Assembly (NCBI GenBank): GCA_902795555.1
Contig: CADBLV010000192.1
Span: 1-6,468, forward strand
Reading direction: 5' to 3'
Length of the DNA: 6,468 bases
Origin: an uncultured Eubacteriales bacterium
GTDB taxonomy: Bacteria > Bacillota_A > Clostridia > Christensenellales > Aristaeellaceae
Translations under genes and position numbers: made by a program
In this document: piece after piece, positions 1 to 5,560 of the stretch
How positions within the stretch are numbered: position 1 is the stretch's first letter
How the letters are laid out: every line of letters begins with the position of its first letter
Notes under the pieces: generated by a model
Told to the model about the DNA's origin: nothing
Seen by the model: only the letters and a program-made list of their open reading frames with translations
Database searches by the model: none

Positions 1-651
1 GTTTTCCAGGCCGTGCAGATGAGCGTCACCCCGAAGGTCATCGAGACCCCCGTGGTCGCCGCCATCGCCAAGGACGGTATCGAGCTGCGGGCCAAGGCCC
101 GGGTCACCGTGCGCACCAACATTGAGCGCCTGGTCGGCGGCGCCGGCGAGGAAACCGTCATCGCCCGCGTCGGCGAAGGCATCGTCACCACCGTCGGTTC
201 CGCGGAAACCCACAAGCAGGTGCTGGAGAACCCGGACCTGATCAGCCGCACCGTGCTGGACAAGGGCCTGGATGCCGGAACCGCCTATGAAATCCTCTCC
301 ATCGACATCGCGGATGTGGACGTCGGCCGGAACGTGGGCGCCCAGCTGCAGATGGATCAGGCGGAAGCCGACCGCCGCATCGCCCAGGCGAAGGCGGAAG
401 AGCGCCGCGCCATGGCTGTGGCCCGGGAGCAGGAAATGAAAGCCTCCGTGCAGGAAATGCGCGCGAAGGTGGTCGAGGCCGAAGCGGAAGTGCCGCGGGC
501 CATGGCCTCCGCGCTGCGGGAGGGCAAAATGGGTGTCATGGATTATTATCAGATGAAGAACACCATCGCTGACACCGAAATGCGCGAATCCATCGCCAAA
601 GCCAGCGCTCCCCAGGGGACGACCGCGGAACAGCCCCGGCAGAAGAAATAA
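1..651 (+). CDS. floA: Flotillin-like protein FloA, 5'-truncated by the window edge
   Basis: FloA is a membrane-anchored scaffold protein of bacterial functional membrane microdomains. The reading frame is open from base 1 (VFQAVQMSV...) and stops with TAA at 649-651, giving 216 visible residues. The family is usually about 330 residues, so the N-terminal membrane anchor and early SPFH domain lie outside the window; the GTG at 13 is internal, not a start. The family-typical block [20 protein letters not shown] is followed by [19 protein letters not shown]. Next comes an Ala/Glu/Arg-rich helical stretch (about residues 120-170, from [18 protein letters not shown] onward) expected to form the oligomerising coiled coil. 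A conserved-looking [11 protein letters not shown] segment and a short polar Gln/Lys tail end the protein. The next gene follows after 22 bases and is probably co-transcribed. The family assignment rests on recalled FloA sequence and is strong. Confidence 0.96.
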   Translation, partial: VFQAVQMSVTPKVIETPVVAAIAKDGIELRAKARVTVRTNIERLVGGAGEETVIARVGEGIVTTVGSAETHKQVLENPDLISRTVLDKGLDAGTAYEILSIDIADVDVGRNVGAQLQMDQAEADRRIAQAKAEERRAMAVAREQEMKASVQEMRAKVVEAEAEVPRAMASALREGKMGVMDYYQMKNTIADTEMRESIAKASAPQGTTAEQPRQKK

Positions 652-655
652 CCGC

Positions 656-664
656 GGAGGAAGG
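656..664 (+). promoter_or_regulatory. Ribosome binding site that decides a GTG start
   Basis: GGAGGAAGG lies 9 bases before GTG 674 but 15 bases before the in-frame ATG at 680. This spacing favours the GTG as the start of the small membrane protein gene. Confidence 0.7.
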
Positions 665-673
665 TGATCTGCT

Positions 674-1129
674 GTGAACATGACTCCCCTTGTTTTCATC
701 GGCGTGATCTGGATCTTCGTGGCCTTCCTGATTTCAGTCAACGTAAAGAGCGCCAAAAAAGCCAAGCAGAAAAAGCAGGCGCCACAGCGCCCGCCCCGGC
801 CCGCAGGCATGGATCAAAACGCGCGTGCCCTTCGGGATGGCATTCTGAAGAGCACGGCAGCGCAGGAAGACGCTGGGCCTGCCCCGGCGCAGCCCACCGT
901 CGGCATCGGCCGGCATGACGACAGCCTGTATCAGGGCAGCATGAACGCCGTCACCGGCGAAGGCTACGATCCCTGCCACGACGAGCAGATGTCTGTCCTG
1001 ACCCTGATCGAATCCGAACCCGAAACGCCTTCCGCTCCGTCCGCCGCCCTGCCGCGGCTGACCTGGAACGCAAGCAGCGTGGTGCAGGGCTTTGTGATGA
1101 GCGAAATTCTGAACCGGAAGCGCGCCTGA
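674..1129 (+). CDS. Hypothetical single-pass membrane protein downstream of floA
   Basis: I do not recognise this 151-residue protein by name. The likely start is GTG 674, two codons before an ATG at 680, because the upstream ribosome binding site is correctly spaced only for the GTG. Residues about 4-24 (TPLVFIGVIWIFVAFLISVNV) form one hydrophobic helix. A strongly basic stretch (KSAKKAKQKK) follows and predicts a cytoplasmic C-terminus by the positive-inside rule. The middle is Pro/Ala/Gln-rich and probably disordered. The C-terminus ends in an amphipathic-looking helix, SSVVQGFVMSEILNRKR, that looks more constrained than the linker and may be the functional part. It sits 22 bases behind floA, so translation in the same operon and action in the same membrane domain are plausible, but this is inference from position. 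Coding is supported by the start signals and by the hydrophobic-then-basic arrangement. Overlapping frames in the same region lack these features. Confidence 0.8.
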   Translation: MNMTPLVFIGVIWIFVAFLISVNVKSAKKAKQKKQAPQRPPRPAGMDQNARALRDGILKSTAAQEDAGPAPAQPTVGIGRHDDSLYQGSMNAVTGEGYDPCHDEQMSVLTLIESEPETPSAPSAALPRLTWNASSVVQGFVMSEILNRKRA

Positions 1130-1150
1130 CCGAAAGCCCGAAAACATTTT

Positions 1151-1185
1151 TCTCCGGCAGTCCCCTCACGGGCTGCCGGAGATTT
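1151..1185 (+). terminator. Hairpin, probable weak intrinsic terminator
   Basis: TCTCCGGCAG (1151-1160) pairs perfectly with CTGCCGGAGA (1173-1182). The stem extends inward by one G:T and two C:G pairs to 13 bp around a 6-base loop. Only three T follow (1183-1185) before CCC, so termination may be partial. It sits 21 bases after the small membrane protein stop and just before the ribosome binding site of the next gene. It could instead shape that gene's leader. Confidence 0.55.
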
Positions 1186-1204
1186 CCCATCTGAAGGAGG
1201 CCTT

Positions 1205-1912
1205 ATGCGAATCATCTTTGTCCGCCACGGAGAACCCGATTACGAGCACGACTGCCTGACGGAAACCGGAAAGCGCCAGGCGGCCGCCGCCGCGCGGCGC
1301 CTGGCCCCGGAAGGCATCTCCGCCATCTACTCTTCCCCGAACGGGCGCGCCCGAAACACCGCGGAATATACCGCGGAAATGCTGAATCTGCCCATCACGG
1401 TGCTGGATTATATGCATGAAATCTCCTGGGGCGGGCCGGGTCTTCCGGACCGCGGACATCCCTGGGGGCTGGCCGAAACGATGATCGACGAAGAAAACTT
1501 TGACTTCTTCCGTCAGGACTGGCGGCAGCATCCCTTCTGGAAACAGAACATAGCGCTGACCTATTATGACATGATTTCCGAAAAAATCGACGCCTTCCTG
1601 CTGGGCCGCGGATATCGGCACGAAGGAAACCGGTTTCTGTGCGAGGGCGGCGGAAAGGAGACCATCGCTCTCTTCAGCCACGGCGGATCGGGCGCCTGCG
1701 TCCTTTCGCATCTGCTGTCGCTGCCCTTTCCCTATGTGTGTACGGTGCTTCCCTATTTTTATACCTCTGTCAGCATTCTGGAATTCCCCTCCCGGGAAGG
1801 AGCGTATGTCCATCCCCGGTTGGAGCTGTTCAACGACATCCTGCATCTCAGCGAACCCGCGCAGCCGGGCGGCAGCGGAAGCCCGGTGGCCTTTCAGCAG
1901 GTTTCGGAATAA
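1205..1912 (+). CDS. Histidine phosphatase family protein
   Basis: A 235-residue cytosolic protein of the histidine phosphatase (phosphoglycerate mutase-like) superfamily, which moves phosphate through a phosphohistidine intermediate. RHGEP at residues 7-11 carries the nucleophile His8 in the RHG signature. SSPNGRARNTAE at 43-54 matches the second arginine-bearing motif (commonly SPLxRAxQTA). Glu72 in YMHEISWG is a candidate acid/base residue. FSHGGSG at 157-163 supplies the second active-site His159. The start is ATG 1205, preceded by GAAGGAGG ending at 1200, a short 4-base spacing. The stretch between Glu72 and His159 contains several aromatics (NFDFFRQDWRQHPFW) and probably forms the substrate cap. 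No N-terminal signal or membrane segment is seen. The substrate cannot be told from sequence; members act on phosphoglycerates, sugar phosphates, cobalamin precursors and other small molecules. It is convergent with the kinase gene and seems outside the sugar operon. Confidence 0.92.
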   Translation: MRIIFVRHGEPDYEHDCLTETGKRQAAAAARRLAPEGISAIYSSPNGRARNTAEYTAEMLNLPITVLDYMHEISWGGPGLPDRGHPWGLAETMIDEENFDFFRQDWRQHPFWKQNIALTYYDMISEKIDAFLLGRGYRHEGNRFLCEGGGKETIALFSHGGSGACVLSHLLSLPFPYVCTVLPYFYTSVSILEFPSREGAYVHPRLELFNDILHLSEPAQPGGSGSPVAFQQVSE

Positions 1913-1965
1913 GGATGATCCCGAAATCAACCGGGCAGGATCACGTAGAACGAATTTACAGGAAC

Positions 1966-2005
1966 GGGGCGGCGTGCCGTTTGGCGCGCCGCCCCTGATT
2001 CTTTT
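1966..2005. terminator. Strong GC hairpin between convergent genes
   Basis: Bases 1966-1978 pair with 1983-1995 in a 13-bp stem (one G:T pair) closed by a GTTT loop. On the + strand TGATTCTTTT follows, a moderate T-rich tail. On the - strand the flank is only mildly T-rich. It lies 53 bases after the phosphatase stop and 12 bases beyond the - strand kinase stop. It probably ends transcripts from both sides, more convincingly for the + strand. Confidence 0.8.
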
Positions 2006-2007
2006 GA

Positions 2008-2952
2008 TCACTGCTTTTCGATCGTCACTTCCGGATAGAGCCGCTCATAATCCCGGGGATCAAAATCCCCGGTGAAGAGGCTCAGGGCGTTCGCGGCAGA
2101 AACCGCCAGGGCCATACGGAAGGTTTCCGGCATGGAAAGGCCCCGGGAGATGCCCACCGCGAAGCCGGCCACCATGCTGTCGCCGCATCCCACGGTATTT
2201 CGGGGCCTGATGACCGGCGGCTTTCCGACGAAGATCCCTTCATCGCAGGCCAGGATCGCGCCTTCCGCGCCAAGTGAAAGCACCGCGCAGGCGATTCCGC
2301 CCGCCCGGAGATCAAGCAGCGCCCGCACTGCTTCCGCCCTTCCTTCCGCGGTCCGGGTGTTCACTTCCCTCCCCGTGAGCTGTGCCATTTCGTCCTCATT
2401 GGGCTTGAGCAGGAACGGTTTCGCGCCGGCCGCGTCCAGCAGGCGTGGGCCGCTGGTGTCAATCAGGACGGGAATCCCCCTCTCCGCGGCGCGACGAATC
2501 AGCCCGCTGTAATAATCTCCCGGAACCCCTTTCGGCGCGCTGCCGCTGATGGAAACCACCTTCGCCTTCGGAAGTTCCCGTTCATAGTCCGAAAGAAACC
2601 GGCCCACCTCTTCCTCCGTCACAGGCTCGCCCGGCTCCAGATATTCCGTGGATCGGCCGTTCGACAAATCCCAGCAGTTGATGCAGGAGCGGGTTTCCGC
2701 GGAAACATGCGTGAAGGCGGGGCGAATCAGCGGATGGGCCAGAAGAGACTCCAGATACTGCCCGTTGCAGCCGCCGGTAAAACCCATGGCGGTCACCGGT
2801 TCGCCCAGGAGCGACGCCACCTTGCTGACGTTCAGCCCCTTCCCTCCCGCTGTGTTATGGACTTCTTTCACCCGCATCACCGTTTCCGGATGGATGGCAT
2901 CCATCAGATACAGCTTGTCAATGGACGCGTTCAGCGTCACCGTCAGAATCAT
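2008..2952 (-). CDS. 1-phosphofructokinase / tagatose-6-phosphate kinase family hexose kinase (PfkB)
   Basis: An ATP-dependent kinase of the PfkB/ribokinase superfamily, in the FruK/LacC group that turns a ketohexose monophosphate into the 1,6-bisphosphate. The start MILTVTLNASIDK is the classic family N-terminus and gives 314 residues, a normal length. A longer in-frame start at 3027 would add 25 basic residues with no homology look and run through a likely operator, so I reject it. Visible motifs are AGGKGLN (35-41, substrate-binding region), SGSAP (136-140), DTSGP (165-169), KPNEDE (173-178), SLGAEGA (226-232) and the signature NTVGCGDSMVAGF (from 252), with Asp258 as catalytic base and the anion hole around GCGD. 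The usual FruK form is GAGDS; here Cys replaces Ala. The gene is divergent from the aldolase operon, whose substrate it probably supplies. Fructose-1-P and tagatose-6-P cannot be separated as substrates by reading alone. Confidence 0.93.
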   Translation of the reverse strand: MILTVTLNASIDKLYLMDAIHPETVMRVKEVHNTAGGKGLNVSKVASLLGEPVTAMGFTGGCNGQYLESLLAHPLIRPAFTHVSAETRSCINCWDLSNGRSTEYLEPGEPVTEEEVGRFLSDYERELPKAKVVSISGSAPKGVPGDYYSGLIRRAAERGIPVLIDTSGPRLLDAAGAKPFLLKPNEDEMAQLTGREVNTRTAEGRAEAVRALLDLRAGGIACAVLSLGAEGAILACDEGIFVGKPPVIRPRNTVGCGDSMVAGFAVGISRGLSMPETFRMALAVSAANALSLFTGDFDPRDYERLYPEVTIEKQ

Positions 2953-2958
2953 CGCAAT

Positions 2959-2964
2959 CCCTCT
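2959..2964 (-). promoter_or_regulatory. Ribosome binding site of the PfkB kinase gene
   Basis: On the - strand AGAGGG precedes the ATG at 2952-2950 by 6 bases. This supports the MILTVTLN start over the upstream ATG at 3027. Confidence 0.75.
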
Positions 2965-3013
2965 TTTCCGCGCCCGGTTTGATTTTCTGCCCGCCCTGTG
3001 AAGCTTTTTGATC

Positions 3014-3026
3014 TGAAATCGTTTCA
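3014..3026. promoter_or_regulatory. Palindromic operator-like site in the kinase leader
   Basis: TGAAATCGTTTCA has perfect 5-base arms (TGAAA/TTTCA) around a 3-base centre. Read on the - strand it is TGAAACGATTTCA, sharing GAAACGNTTT with the site at 3144-3163. It lies roughly 30-40 bases after the predicted start of the - strand transcript, where a bound repressor could block transcription. LacI-family operators often have this A-rich, CG-centred look. The odd-length centre is a caveat, and no regulator gene is visible in the window. Confidence 0.45.
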
Positions 3027-3060
3027 CTTTTGGACAATCTTCCCCTCAGGCTCTTCAAAT

Positions 3061-3089
3061 ACTGTAAACACAAGAAGAAAAAAAGTCAA
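3061..3089 (-). promoter_or_regulatory. Predicted promoter of the PfkB kinase gene
   Basis: On the - strand TTGACT (3089-3084) is separated by exactly 17 bases from TACAGT (3066-3061). The -35 matches the sigma-A consensus at 5 of 6 bases and the -10 at 4 of 6. Transcription would begin near 3054, leaving a leader of about 100 bases. It is back to back with the + strand promoter, the two -35 boxes being 19 bases apart. Confidence 0.6.
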
Positions 3090-3108
3090 GAGATTCTTTC
3101 TTTTTCCC

Positions 3109-3138
3109 TTGACACGGTCTTATTCCATCGATTATAAT
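3109..3138 (+). promoter_or_regulatory. Consensus sigma-A promoter of the aldolase operon
   Basis: TTGACA (3109-3114) and TATAAT (3133-3138) are both perfect consensus hexamers, separated by 18 bases (the optimum is 17). The DNA just upstream is T-rich and could act as an UP-like element. Transcription should begin around 3144-3146, inside the palindrome that follows. Such a strong core promoter would be expected to need a repressor to stay quiet. Confidence 0.88.
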
Positions 3139-3143
3139 ACAAA

Positions 3144-3163
3144 AAAGCGAAACGTTTTGTTTT
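3144..3163. promoter_or_regulatory. LacI-type operator-like near-palindrome at the transcription start
   Basis: A 20-bp near-palindrome centred on CG at 3153/3154. Eight of ten position pairs are complementary, and the other two are G/T. The core is CGAAACGTTTTG. It begins 5 bases after the -10 box, so a bound protein would block initiation. The A-rich arms and central CG resemble LacI-family operators. It matches the CcpA cre consensus poorly at its outer positions, so a local sugar-responsive regulator is more likely than CcpA. The shared core with the site at 3014-3026 strengthens the case. Confidence 0.6.
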
Positions 3164-3182
3164 CTGGGAGGAGGAACAGAAA

Positions 3183-4022
3183 ATGCCGTTTGTCTCATCG
3201 AAGGAGATGCTGAAAAAGGCCCAGGAAGGCGGCTATGCCGTCGGTGCTTTCAATGCGGAAAACATGGAAATGGTTCAGGCCATCATCGCCGCCGCCGAGG
3301 CGGCCGCGGCCCCGGTGATGATTCAGACCACCCCCGGAACGCTGAAATATGCCGGGCCTGCCTGCTTTGCCGGGCTTGTGAGCCGGCTGGCGCGGCAGGC
3401 GAAGGTGCCCGTCGCGCTGCATCTGGATCACGGAAACAGCTTTGCCCTGGCGCAGCAGTGCGCACAGGAGGGGTATACTTCCCTGATGATCGATGGATCG
3501 CTGCTGCCTTTTGAGGAAAACATCGCGCTGACCCGGAGCGTCGTCGACATGGCCGGCGATCTGCCTGTGGAGGCCGAGCTGGGCACGGTGGGCGGCAAGG
3601 AAGACGGCCACAAGGCCCAGGCGCAGTATACCGATCCCCGGGAGGCGGCGGAATTCGTGACGCGCACCGGGATCAGCAGCTTCGCCGTGGCCATCGGAAC
3701 GGCCCACGGCGTTTACAAAGGCGAGCCGAAGCTGGATCTGAACCGCTTAAGCGAGGTGCGCGCGGCGGTGGATGTTCCCCTGGTGCTGCACGGGACGAGC
3801 GGAGTTCCGGATGAACAGGTTCGGGAGTGCATCCGGCGGGGCATCTGCAAGGTGAATTACGCGACGGATCTGCGCATCGCGTTTACAGACGGCGTGAAGA
3901 AAGCCATCGCGGAAATGCCGACTGCCTATGATCCCAAGAAATACCTGAGCGTCGGGCGTTCTGCCGTGGAGGCGCGGGTGAGAGAGCTGATCCGGAATCT
4001 CGGAAGCGAAGGAAAGGCCTGA
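3183..4022 (+). CDS. Class II ketose-bisphosphate aldolase (tagatose/fructose-bisphosphate, KbaY/GatY type)
   Basis: A zinc-dependent aldolase of 279 residues that splits a ketohexose 1,6-bisphosphate into dihydroxyacetone phosphate and glyceraldehyde 3-phosphate. The length fits the KbaY/GatY/FbaA-short group (about 280-285). Visible features are GAFNAENMEM (21-30), HLDHG (80-84) with catalytic Asp82 and zinc ligand His83, MIDGS (102-106), EAELGTVGG (130-138), GTAHGVYKG (172-180) with zinc ligand His175, LHGTSG (202-207) with zinc ligand His203, and KVNYATDLR (223-231) for phosphate and substrate binding. The ATG at 3183 has AGGAGG 8 bases upstream. This is the first gene of a probable three-gene operon; the FGGY kinase starts 40 bases later. 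Tagatose- and fructose-bisphosphate specificities are hard to tell apart by sequence, but the GatD-like neighbour favours a tagatose- or galactitol-type route. E. coli GatY/KbaY work best with a GatZ/KbaZ partner, which is not seen here. Confidence 0.95.
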   Translation: MPFVSSKEMLKKAQEGGYAVGAFNAENMEMVQAIIAAAEAAAAPVMIQTTPGTLKYAGPACFAGLVSRLARQAKVPVALHLDHGNSFALAQQCAQEGYTSLMIDGSLLPFEENIALTRSVVDMAGDLPVEAELGTVGGKEDGHKAQAQYTDPREAAEFVTRTGISSFAVAIGTAHGVYKGEPKLDLNRLSEVRAAVDVPLVLHGTSGVPDEQVRECIRRGICKVNYATDLRIAFTDGVKKAIAEMPTAYDPKKYLSVGRSAVEARVRELIRNLGSEGKA

Positions 4023-4062
4023 GAGGACACAGGCGGACGCGGCGGCGGAAGGAGGCGAATGG

Positions 4063-5541
4063 ATGACTGATCTGCTTCTGGGTGTGGATATCGGCACCTC
4101 TTCCTGCAAAACGGCTTTGTTTGATGCCGACGGGCGCGTCGTCGCGCAGGGATCCAGCGATTATCCGGTGATTTATCCCCACAGGGGATGGGCGGAGCAG
4201 GATCCTGAGGACTGGTGGCAGGGCGTCTGCCGGGCCGTTTCCGGCATGCTGCGTGAAAGCGGCATCGATCCCGGCCGGATTGCGGGAATCGGTGTGGACG
4301 GGCAAAGCTGGAGCGCCGTCGCCCTGGACAGGGTCGGGCAGGTGCTGTGCCCCACGCCCATCTGGACGGACACCCGGAGCGAAGCGCTCTGCCGGGAAGC
4401 GGAAGCGCGTCTGGGCCCGGAGCGGCTGTTTTCCGTCTGCGGCAATCCCGCGCAGCCGGGATATTCCTGGCCAAAGATCCTCTGGTATCGTAAGGAGCGG
4501 CCCGAGGTTTTCGAAAAGGCGGAAAAAATCCTGCAATCCAACAGCTACATTGTTTATCGGATGACCGGCGCCGTCACGCAGGACCTTTCCCAGGGATACG
4601 GGCTGGCCTGCTTCGACATGCGCAGGGGCAGATGGGACGAAAGCGCCTGCCGGGATCTGGGGATTCCGCGTAAATTCCTGCCGGAGATCGTTCCCTGCCA
4701 TGAGATCGTCGGAAAGCTGACCCGGGAGGCTGCCGAAGCCACCGGGCTTGCGGAAGGCACGCCGGTCGTTGCCGGCGCACTGGACGCGGCCTGCGGCACG
4801 CTGGGCGCCGGGGTGGTTTCACCCGGGCAGACCCAGGAGCAGGGCGGTCAGGCCGGAGGCATGAGCATCTGTATCGATCGGTATGCCGCGGATCCCCGGT
4901 TGATTCTGAGCTTTCACGCGGTTCCCGGGCGATGGCTTCTGCAGGGAGGAACCACCGGAGGCGGCGGCGCGCTAAAATGGCTGCGGGAGACCTGCTGTCC
5001 CGGAATGAGCTTTGCCGACATGAGCGAAGCGGCAGAAGCGGCGGAAGCGGGCAGCGGAGGGGTGGTTTTCCTGCCCTATATGGCGGGAGAGCGAAGCCCG
5101 ATCTGGGATCCACGGGCCTGCGGGGTTTTCTACGGGCTGCGTTTCGGGGTCACTCAGGGACAGATGATCCGGGCCTGCATGGAAGGCGTGGCTTATGCGC
5201 TGCGGCATAATCTGGAAACCGCAGAGGCTGCCGGCGCGAAGGCTCACGTGCTTCGGAGCATGGGAGGCAGCGCCAACAGCCGCGTCTGGACGCAGATCAA
5301 GGCGGACGTGACAGGCTGCAAAATCGAGACCCCGGCCAGCGACACCGCGACGACCCTGGGCGCGGCCATGCTTGCCGGCGTAGGTACAGGCGTCTGGGCG
5401 GACTTTGAGGAAGCCGCCCGAAAGACCGTGACCGTCCGGCAGCGGTTTGCTCCCCGGGCGGAAGCACGGGAGATTTATGACGCGGGATATCAGACCTACC
5501 GGGCGCTTTATGAACGTCTGAAGGATCTGATGGATCAATGA
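4063..5541 (+). CDS. FGGY family carbohydrate kinase (xylulokinase-like)
   Basis: A 492-residue ATP-dependent kinase with the two-domain actin-like fold of FGGY sugar and polyol kinases; the length is typical of xylulokinases. The N-terminal phosphate loop is GVDIGTSSCKTALFD (7-21). GWAEQDPEDWW (42-52) is the usual FGGY early motif. GALDAACGTLGAG (238-250) contains the probable catalytic Asp241. QGGTTGGGGALKW (314-326), LPYMAGERSPIWDP (347-360) and RSMGGSANSRVWTQIKADVTG (398-418) are the C-terminal nucleotide-domain signatures. All expected motifs are intact. The ATG at 4063 follows GGAAGGAGG with 7 bases between; the nearby ATG at 4059 is out of frame. Family members act on xylulose, ribulose, glycerol, erythritol and others, so the substrate is open. 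Between a ketose-bisphosphate aldolase and a GatD-like dehydrogenase, a six-carbon polyol or ketose is my best guess. The dehydrogenase gene follows after 19 bases. Confidence 0.93.
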   Translation: MTDLLLGVDIGTSSCKTALFDADGRVVAQGSSDYPVIYPHRGWAEQDPEDWWQGVCRAVSGMLRESGIDPGRIAGIGVDGQSWSAVALDRVGQVLCPTPIWTDTRSEALCREAEARLGPERLFSVCGNPAQPGYSWPKILWYRKERPEVFEKAEKILQSNSYIVYRMTGAVTQDLSQGYGLACFDMRRGRWDESACRDLGIPRKFLPEIVPCHEIVGKLTREAAEATGLAEGTPVVAGALDAACGTLGAGVVSPGQTQEQGGQAGGMSICIDRYAADPRLILSFHAVPGRWLLQGGTTGGGGALKWLRETCCPGMSFADMSEAAEAAEAGSGGVVFLPYMAGERSPIWDPRACGVFYGLRFGVTQGQMIRACMEGVAYALRHNLETAEAAGAKAHVLRSMGGSANSRVWTQIKADVTGCKIETPASDTATTLGAAMLAGVGTGVWADFEEAARKTVTVRQRFAPRAEAREIYDAGYQTYRALYERLKDLMDQ

Positions 5542-5560
5542 AAGGAAGCGAGAAAAAACC

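Noticed and set aside
1166..2011. A 281-codon open frame on the - strand opposite the histidine phosphatase gene
   Set aside because: It is the antisense shadow of a gene with clear catalytic motifs. It has no recognisable domain and arises from GC-rich codon bias that removes stops on the other strand.
2953..3027. 25-residue N-terminal extension of the PfkB kinase from an ATG at 3027
   Set aside because: The family begins at MILTVTLN, a ribosome binding site fits that start, and the extension would overlap the operator-like site.
3074..3108. Purine-rich then pyrimidine-rich tract as a possible hairpin or attenuator
   Set aside because: Pairing is imperfect and A/T-only. It lies upstream of the + strand start and overlaps the -35 box of the - strand promoter, so ordinary AT-rich promoter DNA explains it.
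3144..3163. CcpA cre site at the aldolase promoter
   Set aside because: The central AA-N-CG part fits, but the outer TG and C positions of the cre consensus do not, so a different LacI-family protein is more likely.
2998..3213. A 71-codon open frame on the + strand across the divergent gap
   Set aside because: It runs through both predicted promoters and into the aldolase gene out of frame, has no ribosome binding site, and its composition follows the AT-rich intergenic DNA.
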